Source: Blastochloris viridis (lineage in GTDB: Bacteria; Pseudomonadota; Alphaproteobacteria; UBA2136; UBA6156). From it: DNA of 64,000 bases. A program made the position numbers and the translations under genes. Shown in pieces: positions 27,193 to 36,371 of this stretch. The notes beneath the pieces were generated by a model. That model did not search any database. It saw only the letters and a program-made list of their open reading frames with translations, and was not told the DNA's origin. The stretch is taken from positions 558,001 through 622,000 of the forward strand of contig VAFM01000002.1 in NCBI GenBank assembly GCA_005768725.1, written 5' to 3'. Within the stretch, counting starts at the first letter, position 1, and every line of letters begins with the position of its first letter.

Positions 27193-28683
27193 ATGCCATT
27201 AACCGTTATTTCCCGCCGTTCTGTTGTCTACCGCGAAAGCGGTAGCGGCGAAATGACCGTGCTGCTGGTCCCGGGACGCGACCAGATTCAGGTTGTGAAA
27301 GACCTTGCCGGTCTCGGTAAGGCCGACATTCCGGTACGCGACCCCAATGCGCAAGGCAAGCAGGTACAGGTGCGCAAACAGGCGCAGTTAAGCCGTGTGT
27401 ATATTGGTCGCCGGTATATTTACGGTAACCTGCCGAACGAGATTTCCGATCTCCGCCAGCCGGTAAAGGTCTGGCTGGCCGAAGACTACGCGCCGACCCA
27501 GAGCCAGGCGTTCTTCTATGTGTTCAGCAGCACGGTGGTTATCCACGGTGTGCGCGAGCAGGATGACGAAGGCCAGCAAAGCTGGCGCACCGCCCAGTTG
27601 CTGCTGGGGGAAGGTGACCCGGTCAAGAACATCATCGATGCCATCAGCGACTATGCGCTGGCCAATTCCACCGAAACGCTCACCGTGGCGGTGCTCAACA
27701 AGCTGGACTTGTACGAAAAGCTGCAGGCGGGCCTGGCGACCTATAACATCAGCCCGGTGCCGTTCTCCAAGCTTAAGCCGCAGCCGGGCGTCAAACCGCT
27801 GTACCGCCACCGCGACTACACCATTCTCTATCTCACCTTCGCATTGCTGGGTCTTATCACCGTGCTGGCCAGCGGCGCCTATGCCTTCTTTACGATGCTG
27901 GAGCGCGACAAACTGGCCGAAGAGGTCAAGGACGTCCAGCACCGCATCGAGTCGATCAAGCTCAACCAGAACGTCGGTCAGGTGACCGACCCGCAATCCG
28001 TCTTGCAGGCCATGAGCCGTGGTATCAACCAGCAGATGTCCGTCATTCTGCACGCCGCAGGTGAAGTGGGCGAACAGTTGGGGAAAATGGAAAAAGTTCG
28101 CCTGATGTTTGAAGGCGGCGACTACGAAGGTATTCCGGTCGAAGGTGTGGGCGAGGGCCAGCAGGTCGCACTTGTCCGTCTGTTGGAGATGAAGAAAGAA
28201 CTGCTGCTGGATCAGGAACTGGATGCCACCCAGATCGTCGCCACCCACCCGTGGGTGCGTGGCATCATGCGTGGTGGCGCGGTCGGAGAATCTGGCGTCA
28301 TCGCCGTGGTTCTGCAGGTGGACCAGACCGCCGAGATGCGTGCGGCCGCGACCGCTCCGTTGCCAGAGGCTCAACCGGCTCCGCAACCGGAAGCTTCTGC
28401 GCCTAACCCCGACGCCGCAACCGCGACCGAGGCACCTGCTGCCACGGTTCCTGAAGGACCGTCTGCCACCCAGCCAGTGGCCTCGACCTTTGCTCCGGTA
28501 CCGGCTGTCCAGGCGTCGGCCACCGTTCAGCCGGAAGGACTCGTTTCCACTTCGGCACCCTCCACCGGTGGAAGCTTCCAGCCGGCGGCGCAGCCCCAAA
28601 CTCAACCGGTTTCGGCCACACTTCCGGCAGCGGCGCCCGCCGTGTCGGCTACGCAGCCTAAAGTACAGGAGGCCGCGCAATGA
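27193..28683 (+). CDS. PilO-like pilus accessory protein
   Basis: A 496-residue inner-membrane protein. The cytosolic N-terminal part (about 1-205) is followed by one membrane helix near residues 209-236 (ILYLTFALLGLITVLASGAY), a short coiled coil (LAEEVKDVQHRIESIKL) and a periplasmic domain. The last 110 residues are Pro/Ala/Thr-rich and probably disordered. Size, topology and place after the GspF-like gene fit PilO of R64-type pili, which is thought to link platform and secretin. Its stop overlaps the next start (ATGA), so the two are coupled. Confidence 0.65.
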   Translation: MPLTVISRRSVVYRESGSGEMTVLLVPGRDQIQVVKDLAGLGKADIPVRDPNAQGKQVQVRKQAQLSRVYIGRRYIYGNLPNEISDLRQPVKVWLAEDYAPTQSQAFFYVFSSTVVIHGVREQDDEGQQSWRTAQLLLGEGDPVKNIIDAISDYALANSTETLTVAVLNKLDLYEKLQAGLATYNISPVPFSKLKPQPGVKPLYRHRDYTILYLTFALLGLITVLASGAYAFFTMLERDKLAEEVKDVQHRIESIKLNQNVGQVTDPQSVLQAMSRGINQQMSVILHAAGEVGEQLGKMEKVRLMFEGGDYEGIPVEGVGEGQQVALVRLLEMKKELLLDQELDATQIVATHPWVRGIMRGGAVGESGVIAVVLQVDQTAEMRAAATAPLPEAQPAPQPEASAPNPDAATATEAPAATVPEGPSATQPVASTFAPVPAVQASATVQPEGLVSTSAPSTGGSFQPAAQPQTQPVSATLPAAAPAVSATQPKVQEAAQ

Positions 28684-29309
28684 TTCGCAGTACCTACCGC
28701 AACCTGATGATCGGTGTGCTTCTGGCCTGCTTTGGCCTGTCGTATTACCTGTTCACCACCTCGCAGGATTTCCAGCTGCAGATCCAGCAGAACAACAACG
28801 ACCTGATTCGTCTGAATCAGGAACTGGAGAATATGCAGAACCTCAACGTCGCGCTGACCGAGCTGGATAACCTGACGATCACCGAACAGACCGCCACACA
28901 GCTCGACATTCTGCGCCACTTGGGCCTCGACAAGAGTGATTACAACTTCCAGCTGGAAGCGCGCGACCAGCAGAGCGTGGGCGGTACCTCGCTGTTCATC
29001 CACACCGTGCAGGTTTCGGCCAAACTGCCGTATGCCGAGGCGCTGGCCCTGTGCGACCGTCTTCAGAACACCAAGAAGATCGTGATGAGCGAGATCACGT
29101 TGGATGCGCCGCAGCCCAGTGCCAACGATAACCTCGTCGGTCTCACCATCCGCGGGAATATTTACGGTCTGGACAAGATCATTCCGCCGCTGGAGATCAT
29201 TCCTGCCGAGCCGATGAAGCCGGAGACCGAGGCCGGAGCGGTCCCGGAAGCATCAACCGAAACGGCACCGGCCGACGCAGCTGCGTCACCGCAACCGGCC
29301 CAGCAGTAA
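28680..29309 (+). CDS. GspM/PilO-fold pilus assembly protein
   Basis: A 209-residue bitopic protein: membrane helix at residues about 8-25 (NLMIGVLLACFGLSYYLFT), a coiled coil (FQLQIQQNNNDLIRLNQELE), then a ferredoxin-like periplasmic domain (LFIHTVQVSAKLPYAEALAL) and a Pro/Ala-rich tail. This is the layout of T4P PilN/PilO or GspM proteins that scaffold the inner-membrane complex. The ATGA overlap with the previous gene indicates coupled translation and probable direct partnership. Confidence 0.65.
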   Translation: MIRSTYRNLMIGVLLACFGLSYYLFTTSQDFQLQIQQNNNDLIRLNQELENMQNLNVALTELDNLTITEQTATQLDILRHLGLDKSDYNFQLEARDQQSVGGTSLFIHTVQVSAKLPYAEALALCDRLQNTKKIVMSEITLDAPQPSANDNLVGLTIRGNIYGLDKIIPPLEIIPAEPMKPETEAGAVPEASTETAPADAAASPQPAQQ

Positions 29310-29321
29310 GGAGGCGGCACT

Positions 29322-29921
29322 ATGATATTCTCCCCCACTTTCGCCCGCAGTCTGACCGCGTTGATTCTCACGCTGGCGGCTATGCCGGCGGCTCAGGCCG
29401 AAGGCTTGCTCTGGAAGACCACCAGCCGCTACCAGCCGGCGGTAGTTCCTCCCTACACCGGTCAGCCCAGTCCATTCCCGTCCGTCGTCACCGTCGTGCC
29501 GGAAGCCTCTCCCGAAGGTCCGACGCTGGAAGACATGGAAGTGGAGCGCCTCCAGCAGGAAGCGGTGGAACACGCTACGCAGCTGATCAACTCGCCCGGC
29601 GCGCTGGTACCCTACATGGAAGGTGCCGTAGTTGGCGGTCGGGTCGAAGGTCCCCACGGCAGCAAGATTCTTATCGGTAATGAATGGATCGGCCCGGGCA
29701 TGAGCATGAATGTGCGCCTGATGGCGTCCGACAGTGTGCGCGAGGCCATCAACAAGGTCTCCGACTTTAACCAGGATACCGCCAAAAGCCTGAAGGAGCA
29801 GCTTTCCCTGCGCCTGCGCCAGACCCCGCTGACCAAGATGAAACTGCGCGAGATCCGTAGCGACTCGCTGGTGCTGGTGGGCGACTACGGCGAAAAAGTC
29901 ATGAAATTCGTCATGCAATAA
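29322..29921 (+). CDS. pilP: PilP-like periplasmic pilus protein
   Basis: A 199-residue exported protein with signal peptide ending near PAAQA and TAAGGAGG before ATG 29322. No lipobox. A helical segment (LEDMEVERLQQEAVEHATQL) leads to a C-terminal domain ending LREIRSDSLVLVGDYGEKVM, which resembles the HR-like beta domain of PilP/GspC that contacts the secretin. The position after the PilO-type genes agrees with R64 pilP. Confidence 0.6.
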   Translation: MIFSPTFARSLTALILTLAAMPAAQAEGLLWKTTSRYQPAVVPPYTGQPSPFPSVVTVVPEASPEGPTLEDMEVERLQQEAVEHATQLINSPGALVPYMEGAVVGGRVEGPHGSKILIGNEWIGPGMSMNVRLMASDSVREAINKVSDFNQDTAKSLKEQLSLRLRQTPLTKMKLREIRSDSLVLVGDYGEKVMKFVMQ

Positions 29922-30004
29922 CCGCGTGTCAGTCACAAAGGTTGGAGACACCTTCCATAAGAAGTGACCACGAAGGCCTATAACCAAGGATACTTACAGC
30001 GCAT

Positions 30005-30967
30005 ATGCAGGCAATGTTCATCTTTTCTCTGTTTACGTTCGTCCTGGCGTTGATGGGCTCGATTATCTCGTTCGGCAGTAAGGATGCCGCGATCCTGACC
30101 GACGAACGTATCAAGGAAACCGGACGCTTCTTCGAAGCCATGGCGCAGGTGATCAAGACGGATGTGACCCAGAAGTATCTGACGGCCAACCCGAACAATC
30201 ACGTAACGATTGCCAATTATATTACGGGTCTTCCGGAAGTGGCCGCCATGTCGGCGGGTCTGTATAACGATGTCGGCGTCGATGCCTGGGGTAAGCCCCT
30301 GCAAGGTGCCATCGTCACCGAATATCAGCTGATTACCGCCTCCGCCGATGCTAATAGCGCGGTCAGTGTACCGGTCACGGCCATTGCCTTTGTTTCCAGC
30401 GGACCGGATGGCGTGTTGCAAACCGTAATGCCGCTTAACCCGACCACCATCAACCAGGTGCGTAATATCGTGGCGCCGAGCGATGCCGCAGGCCGCCCGA
30501 CCAGCGACGATATCGTCTATACGTTCGATAACCGCGAAGACCAGATGCGCCAGTTGCAAACCCTCCACGCGCACATGGAGCGTATCGGTACTGCCTCGCT
30601 CAAAGAGTACCAGTACCGTGTCAGCGATTTCCGCGCGGCCCTGATCAAACAGTATGAGACCGATGTGGCGCTGGGTAAGGCTGTGGCTGCACCGGATATG
30701 AATCTGGCCAACCAGCCCAACCCGCCCAAAATGCTGTCGCTGGACAGCAGTGCCAACCGTTACAAGCTGGGGGTGGACGAAGATATCGCCATTCTGGAGC
30801 GTACGCTGGCCAGTGGCCGTCGCATGGTGCTTTCGGCCGTCACACCGGCAACCGCTACCGCACCGCTGGTGCTGACACTCACCAACAGCAGCTCCAGCCC
30901 GACACCCTGGGGCACGTCCAGCCGACCGTTCCGCTACGTTGTCCGCGTCTTTCCGGATAAAATCTAA
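30005..30967 (+). CDS. Pilin-like membrane-anchored protein
   Basis: A 320-residue protein with an N-terminal hydrophobic helix (FIFSLFTFVLALMGSIISF, residues about 5-23) and a large exported domain. DAWGKPL near residue 98 matches the D-x-W-G-x-P motif of many pseudopilins and recurs as NDVWGRPRMYL in the next gene. A classic prepilin leader with G/F cleavage site is not seen. It may be a minor pilin or tip protein. No strong ribosome site. Confidence 0.5.
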   Translation: MQAMFIFSLFTFVLALMGSIISFGSKDAAILTDERIKETGRFFEAMAQVIKTDVTQKYLTANPNNHVTIANYITGLPEVAAMSAGLYNDVGVDAWGKPLQGAIVTEYQLITASADANSAVSVPVTAIAFVSSGPDGVLQTVMPLNPTTINQVRNIVAPSDAAGRPTSDDIVYTFDNREDQMRQLQTLHAHMERIGTASLKEYQYRVSDFRAALIKQYETDVALGKAVAAPDMNLANQPNPPKMLSLDSSANRYKLGVDEDIAILERTLASGRRMVLSAVTPATATAPLVLTLTNSSSSPTPWGTSSRPFRYVVRVFPDKI

Positions 30968-31035
30968 CGGGAGCCCCACGTATGATCTTAACCCGCACAT
31001 TGTTTAAATCCGCCCCCCAACAAAAGGATGCACCC

Positions 31036-32136
31036 ATGAACCTGAAGAGTTCCAAAGGCTTTACGCTGTTTGAAATGATCTTGACCGTCGCCATTATGGC
31101 GATTCTGGTGGCCACCACCACGCCGTCGATCTACGAATTCATTCGCCAGCGCGACAAGCAGAATGAGGAGGTCGCGCAAATGCAGGTGCGCAAGGCGCTG
31201 GAAGCCTATATCGCCGACAAGGGCGTACCGCCGAGCGACAACGATGTGACCGAACCGTGGTACGAAAAACTGGCCGGTTATACCAGCCTGTCCGCGAACG
31301 AGATTGCCAACGACGTCTGGGGCCGTCCGCGCATGTATCTCTCGTATCTCGATACCTCCCGCAATATCTACGGGACGACCGTCAGCGTGACCTACGTCAC
31401 CCTGCACAGCATGGGCGAGAACGGTCGGGCTGAACGGACGGAAACCGTGAACGGCAGTACCGTGACCGTGAACGGTGTCGCTGTCAGCAACAACGCGTTC
31501 AGCGGCAGCACCGCATCCGGCGCTACCGGTTGGTGGAAGAACATGACCGACCGTGCCACCGCCTTTGCTACCGTACGCGGCGCGGGGGATGACCAGATGA
31601 TGCGCTATACCAATTACGAAGACGTGCTGCGCCGCTATAACGCCACGCGCGAACGTATGGACAAACTCAGCGAAGCGCTGGAAACCTATGCCCGCAGCCA
31701 GTATGCCAACCACGTGGCCGCCTGTTCGTCCTCTACCACCACCACCGCCACCTGTAACAGCGATGGTACCCCGCGCCTGGCGATCTACTACCCGCGCAGT
31801 ACCGCCCGTCAGGTGACGGCCGATGCCGCCCGCTATGTTCGCGATGGAGCTATCGTCACCGAAGTGGTCGTCAACAACGCAGCTACAACGGATGATGATC
31901 GCCGTAAGAACATGGAAGACCTGATGGCCCGTCTCGGTTTGCCGCTGGAGTATTGCTGCTCGGCGCTGAACAACGCAGCCGATGGCAAACCTGCGCCGTT
32001 CTACTACTTCAGCAACCCGCGCCCGCGTGACGTGAGTTCCTGTGGTGCCCGCCCAGGTGTGGATGCCGCCAAATTGCCGGCGCGTATCACTACCATCTAC
32101 AACGTAGATACCAGCGCCCAGCGTACCTGCGGTTAA
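31036..32136 (+). CDS. Type IV prepilin with FTLFE N-terminal motif
   Basis: A 366-residue prepilin. ATG 31036 has AAAAGG upstream and gives a short leader MNLKSSKG followed by FTLFEMILTVAIMAILV, the type III signal cut after Gly and N-methylated on Phe, with the expected Glu at +5. The mature protein is long for a major pilin, so it may be a PilV-like or large minor pilin. DVWGRPR is near residue 90 and Cys pairs (EYCCSAL; SSCGARP; RTCG) are near the end. The frame is open from 30982, but that start would spoil the leader length. Confidence 0.85.
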   Translation: MNLKSSKGFTLFEMILTVAIMAILVATTTPSIYEFIRQRDKQNEEVAQMQVRKALEAYIADKGVPPSDNDVTEPWYEKLAGYTSLSANEIANDVWGRPRMYLSYLDTSRNIYGTTVSVTYVTLHSMGENGRAERTETVNGSTVTVNGVAVSNNAFSGSTASGATGWWKNMTDRATAFATVRGAGDDQMMRYTNYEDVLRRYNATRERMDKLSEALETYARSQYANHVAACSSSTTTTATCNSDGTPRLAIYYPRSTARQVTADAARYVRDGAIVTEVVVNNAATTDDDRRKNMEDLMARLGLPLEYCCSALNNAADGKPAPFYYFSNPRPRDVSSCGARPGVDAAKLPARITTIYNVDTSAQRTCG

Positions 32137-32152
32137 TCGGACGCGGCCGGAC

Positions 32153-32506
32153 GTGGAGTTCCTGACCAGACTGATGACGCTCTACGTCAACGGAGCGGCG
32201 GCGATAGCCGCCGCTTGGCCGTGGTTCTGGCCGCTGGTGGGTGGCATGCTGGGCGCCGTCTTCGGGTCCTTCCTCAACTGTGCGCGCTACCGGGTTCCGC
32301 GGGGGCTATCGCTGCGCCGTCCACCCAGTCATTGCCCCTCCTGCAAAACGGTGCTGGGCGTACCAGACCTCGTGCCGATCCTTAGCTTCGTGGCATTACG
32401 GGGCCGTTGCCGCCATTGCGGCATCCGTATCGGCAGCACCAGTCTCTGGATTGAGATCGTCTGCGCACTTCTCGCTGCAGCTCTTGTGGCGCTCCTTCAG
32501 GGTTAA
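32153..32506 (+). CDS. N-methyltransferase half of a prepilin peptidase
   Basis: A 117-residue membrane protein starting at GTG 32153. It carries the N-terminal domain of PilD/GspO: a membrane helix with GAVFGSFLNCARYRVPRGLS and the zinc tetracysteine CPSC ... CRHCG. The aspartyl-protease (A24) half that cuts the leader is missing because the frame stops at 32506 and no such domain follows. It may act with a peptidase encoded elsewhere, or methylate only. Confidence 0.8.
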   Translation: MEFLTRLMTLYVNGAAAIAAAWPWFWPLVGGMLGAVFGSFLNCARYRVPRGLSLRRPPSHCPSCKTVLGVPDLVPILSFVALRGRCRHCGIRIGSTSLWIEIVCALLAAALVALLQG

Positions 32507-32628
32507 CCACCCTCCCGCTCCATCTCCTGCCGGGCGGTGCTAATTTCCCACAGCCCGCGCGCCCAAAAGTGAACACAATGCGTTGAACACTTGGCGGAGC
32601 GCCGCATGCACGGCACAATCCGGCCAGT

Positions 32629-34743
32629 ATGACAGTGTTGCACACCCTTTCGCGTACCGCTCTGGTGGGGACGGCCCTTGGCCTGACCCTCGCTGGCTGT
32701 GCCGCAAGCCCGGCGGCTGCCGTAACCGAGCAGAACCACACCGCAGCGGCCAGCCTTAACCAGCCGCAGGGCGTGCAGTATGCCAGTCTCGACACCTCCG
32801 AGGTGATGACCGACGCCACCGAACCGGTCGTGCGCAAAGGCACCGTGCTCTGGCGCCGTATGGGAGACGAACCGGCGCCCAAGGCCCCGGAACCGCAAGT
32901 GAGCGAAGAGCTCAAGCGCCTGCGCGAAGCGGTCGAACGCATGCAGGGCCTCACCACTGAGCAGATCGCAGCCCTCCAGCAGAAACTGGCTACCAACGAG
33001 CAGGCTCTCCAGCAGGTCTCGGCCGAGCAGGCCCGTCAGGAGCGTGACCTGCGTGAGCAAACCACCTCCACCGTCTCCAATGTGGCCAAAATGGCCGAAG
33101 AAAGCCTGCGCTCCATGCGTCAGGTGGCCGAAAACAATTCGCAGACGCTCGAACAGAGCAACCAGCAGTTGTCGCGCTTGGAAAACAGCCTGCAATCGCA
33201 ACTGAGCGAGGTGAAAACCCTTCAGAAAACCGCGGCCGAAGTCCAGCTGGCGCGCCAGAAGGCTGCCGAAGAAGCCCACAACGCACGCCTCAAGGAGGTC
33301 AGTATTCAGTTAGCTGCCGCCGAAAAGATCCAGCAGGAACGTCTGGCAGCTGCTGAGAAGGTTCAACAGGAACGCCTCACTACGGCCGAGCAACTCCATC
33401 AGGCACGCCTCAAGGAAGTCAGCAATCAGGTGGCCACGGCAGAACAACTGCAGCAGGCTCGCCTGGCGACGGTCGAGCAGGTTCAGAATGCCCGTCTCAA
33501 AGAAGTCAGCACGCAACTCGCCGCTGCCGAGCAGGTGCAGCAGGCCCGTATGGTTGCGGTCAGCAGTCAATTGGCCGCCAACCAGCGCCTCACCGAGGCG
33601 CAACTGGCTGACCTCCGTAAGGTCGCCGCCGAAAACCGCGCGCTCGCCAGCTCCGAAACCGCCAACGTCGCCGTGGCGCTGCGTATTTACGCCGACCGCC
33701 AGCTGGCGCAGGCGCAGGCGACCACCTCCGCCACGCTGGCCGAGATGGCTTCCGCCACCAATCAGAACATTGCCGCGTTGGACCAACGCACCAGCCAGCG
33801 CATGGGTGTGATGTGGACCGCCGCCAGCCGTCAGGCCGAAAAACTGGCCGAAGAAAAGGCCAACGCCGTGGCCGCCAGCGTTGCCGCCCTGCAGCAGCAG
33901 ACCGCTTCTCAGAAGATCGAACCGGCCCAGATCCGCGCCATCGCCGAACAGACCGTGGCCGAATCCACCCCCGAATTCCGCGCTCTGGCTCTTCAGACCC
34001 TCAAGGATGGTCAGGATTATATCCGCAGCGTCGCCCGCAGCGCGGTACAGGACAAAGACCCCGGCATGACCAGTGCGCTGGCCGATGCCGCGCGTGATGT
34101 GATTACCCGTGACGACAAGGTCGTCTTCGCCATCCGCAAAGCCGTGGCCGACGAATTGCAGAGTGCCGTCACCGGCACGACCACGACGGCCGAGCCCGCC
34201 ACCGGCGCACGCACAACCTTGGGCCCGGACCACACCCTGACCGAAGCCGAACAACTCGACCCCAACCGCCTGCGCATTGCCCAGTTACTGGCACCGGAAG
34301 GCGGTCCCGCCTCCGACGCCGCCAAGCTGACCGATGCCCAGCTGGCGGCCATCAGCCCGGCCGCAGGTCAGGCTTCGGCTGGCGCGGTGGTAGGCCAGCA
34401 ATCATGGTCGGCGCAGGGCACCAGCCTCATGCGCCCGCGTAACCGTGCCGACTGGATGGACATCCGTCAGTACAAGGTGGTGGTGCACCAAGATGACCAG
34501 ACGCTGGAAACCCTGCTTGGCAATATCCTCAAGCACGCCGAGCCGTTCACCGGTCCGTGGCAGATCCGCTGGAAGATCTCCGACAGCAACAAGGACCTGA
34601 TGACCGAGAAGTTCAGCCTGGACGCCGAAGCGCCGTTTGAAGAGTTTGTCAGTTACCTGGCCCAGTACATCGTCAACGATCGTGGCGTAAAACTGAGCGT
34701 AAGCCTGTTCGACAGCGAACGAATTATTGTAATTTCCGACTGA
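32629..34743 (+). CDS. Lipoprotein with long repeat coiled coil and TcpQ-like C-terminus
   Basis: A 704-residue lipoprotein (lipobox LAGC). Residues about 85-480 are almost entirely coiled coil. Within it, about residues 215-315 hold a repeat built on ARLKEVS and QQxRLxxxE units of about 11 residues. The last 90 residues (QTLETLLGNILKHAEPF, PWQIRWKIS, ERIIVIS) form a TcpQ/PilL-like module shared with the genes at 20708 and 34743. A TTGGCG-N17-CACAAT promoter-like pair lies nine bases before ATG 32629. Likely an envelope-spanning ruler or secretin partner. Confidence 0.65.
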   Translation: MTVLHTLSRTALVGTALGLTLAGCAASPAAAVTEQNHTAAASLNQPQGVQYASLDTSEVMTDATEPVVRKGTVLWRRMGDEPAPKAPEPQVSEELKRLREAVERMQGLTTEQIAALQQKLATNEQALQQVSAEQARQERDLREQTTSTVSNVAKMAEESLRSMRQVAENNSQTLEQSNQQLSRLENSLQSQLSEVKTLQKTAAEVQLARQKAAEEAHNARLKEVSIQLAAAEKIQQERLAAAEKVQQERLTTAEQLHQARLKEVSNQVATAEQLQQARLATVEQVQNARLKEVSTQLAAAEQVQQARMVAVSSQLAANQRLTEAQLADLRKVAAENRALASSETANVAVALRIYADRQLAQAQATTSATLAEMASATNQNIAALDQRTSQRMGVMWTAASRQAEKLAEEKANAVAASVAALQQQTASQKIEPAQIRAIAEQTVAESTPEFRALALQTLKDGQDYIRSVARSAVQDKDPGMTSALADAARDVITRDDKVVFAIRKAVADELQSAVTGTTTTAEPATGARTTLGPDHTLTEAEQLDPNRLRIAQLLAPEGGPASDAAKLTDAQLAAISPAAGQASAGAVVGQQSWSAQGTSLMRPRNRADWMDIRQYKVVVHQDDQTLETLLGNILKHAEPFTGPWQIRWKISDSNKDLMTEKFSLDAEAPFEEFVSYLAQYIVNDRGVKLSVSLFDSERIIVISD

Positions 34744-36284
34744 TGACCCCGATGCGCCGCCGCTTCCTCCTCGCTCTCACCGCCTCCACGCTGCTGGCGG
34801 GTTGCGCTGTACCGCATACGGCCTCGGGCCCTACGGCGTTTGAGGCACCGCGCCTCAGCGATGAAGGTGTGGTGATTGCCGAATCGACACTGGTCACCGG
34901 TGTCTCCAAGGGCAACAGCATTACCGGTGGCACCGACGACTGCGTCGGCCCGGGCCTGGGTGTCACGGTTGGCACCACGCGCGGCGACGACCGCTTCCTG
35001 TTCGATAAGAACGGCGAACCCTGCGACTCTGCCGAAATGCTGTTCGATGGCCGCAGTCAGGTCAATCAGCGCCAGGGCGATCCCGCCATCACACTCAAGT
35101 TCTTCGACGGTAAATCCGCCAAGACCACTGGCGACCTGCCGGATCTGCAACCAGTTCCGACGATTCAGTTGAAGTCGGAGCTATTGCCGCAAGGGGGCAA
35201 GGCGGTGGCGCAGACCGACTTTAGTGCGATCGAACCGGCCGCTGGCCCGGCCAAGCTCTCGGCCAACGGCACGGTACCGGCTACACCGGCTCCGGTGCAG
35301 GTTGCTGCCGTCAATAAGCCAGACCCCGTACTGGCCACGCTGGCCTCCTGGCAGAACCAGGACACCGTGTACGCCGCCCGCAGCGAAGAAGCGACCGCTG
35401 CCGCCGAGCGCAACCTGAACAACATCGTCAAGGGCAACCGCAGCAACTCCGAGCAGGAGACCATGTCGAAGCTGATGGCCCAGTTGCGCGAGCGTGAACG
35501 TCAGGTACAGGAAGAGCAGCGCCGTCATACCGAAACGCTTGAACGTGCACAGCGCAACCGCGATATCACCGTGGCTGCCCGTAACGAATGGCAGCAGAAG
35601 GAATCGGAACTGGAAGGCCAGCTTAAGGCCACCCAACAGCGTCTGGCGCAGGTGGAACAGCTTGCTCAACGCCTGAATGCCGAAAAAGCGAATAAAGAAA
35701 AAGCTTATCAGCAGCAGATCAACACCCTCAGTTCCGACCTCAAGGTCGCCGAACAGCAGGCCGATGTCTCTCGCCGCGAGCTGATTCTGCAGGCCGCCGC
35801 CAAGATTGCCGAAGCTGAACAGCTCGCCTCTGCCGCCAAGATTCAGGAACAACAGATCAAGCTGCGCGAAGCTGCGCGTCTGAAGTCAGAAGCCGAGACC
35901 ATGATGGACCGCGCGCTGGCGATGAATTCCGGGAAAAATGTGCTGGTGAACGGCGTGGGGGCCCCGCCCGCCGTGCCGCTGCAACTGATGGAAACGCCGG
36001 TGACCGTGGTCGCCAACGGCAAAACCCTGCCGGAGATTCTGAGCGATGTCCTCAAGCAGGCAGCCCCGCAGGCGGGTGCCTGGAAAGCCGACTGGCAACT
36101 CGCCGCCGCCAACAAAAAGCTGCTGAGCGACAAATGGTCGCTGACGGCGGAAGCCCCGGTGGAGCAGGTGCTGGCCCAGTTGAACCAACAGGTTAAGGAC
36201 GCCTACGGATTCCCGTTGCTGTTCACGCAATTCGGCCAGTCACAGCTGATTGTTGTCACCGAGGCCACACCCCCAACGCGTTAA
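34743..36284 (+). CDS. Second coiled-coil lipoprotein with TcpQ-like C-terminus
   Basis: A 513-residue lipoprotein (lipobox LAGC). The start overlaps the previous stop by one base (TGATG), so translation is coupled. The N-terminal domain (about 30-150) is followed by a coiled coil (about 225-390; LMAQLRERERQVQEEQRRH) and a C-terminal module (LPEILSDVLKQAAPQAGAW, SQLIVVTE) similar to that of its neighbour. The two appear to be diverged partners of one structure. Confidence 0.65.
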   Translation: MTPMRRRFLLALTASTLLAGCAVPHTASGPTAFEAPRLSDEGVVIAESTLVTGVSKGNSITGGTDDCVGPGLGVTVGTTRGDDRFLFDKNGEPCDSAEMLFDGRSQVNQRQGDPAITLKFFDGKSAKTTGDLPDLQPVPTIQLKSELLPQGGKAVAQTDFSAIEPAAGPAKLSANGTVPATPAPVQVAAVNKPDPVLATLASWQNQDTVYAARSEEATAAAERNLNNIVKGNRSNSEQETMSKLMAQLRERERQVQEEQRRHTETLERAQRNRDITVAARNEWQQKESELEGQLKATQQRLAQVEQLAQRLNAEKANKEKAYQQQINTLSSDLKVAEQQADVSRRELILQAAAKIAEAEQLASAAKIQEQQIKLREAARLKSEAETMMDRALAMNSGKNVLVNGVGAPPAVPLQLMETPVTVVANGKTLPEILSDVLKQAAPQAGAWKADWQLAAANKKLLSDKWSLTAEAPVEQVLAQLNQQVKDAYGFPLLFTQFGQSQLIVVTEATPPTR

Positions 36285-36319
36285 GCACCCTCGTGTACGC
36301 ACATTTTTCGGTAAAGATC

Positions 36320-36347
36320 TTGCAAACCTTGCATGAAGCACCATAAT
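36320..36347 (+). promoter_or_regulatory. Candidate promoter for the VirB2-like pilin operon
   Basis: TTGCAA at 36320-36325, 16-base spacer, CATAAT at 36342-36347, then an AAAGGAGA ribosome site before ATG 36372. It is placed as expected for a strongly expressed pilin. Confidence 0.5.
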
Positions 36348-36371
36348 CAAAGGCAAAGGAGACCCAAACAT

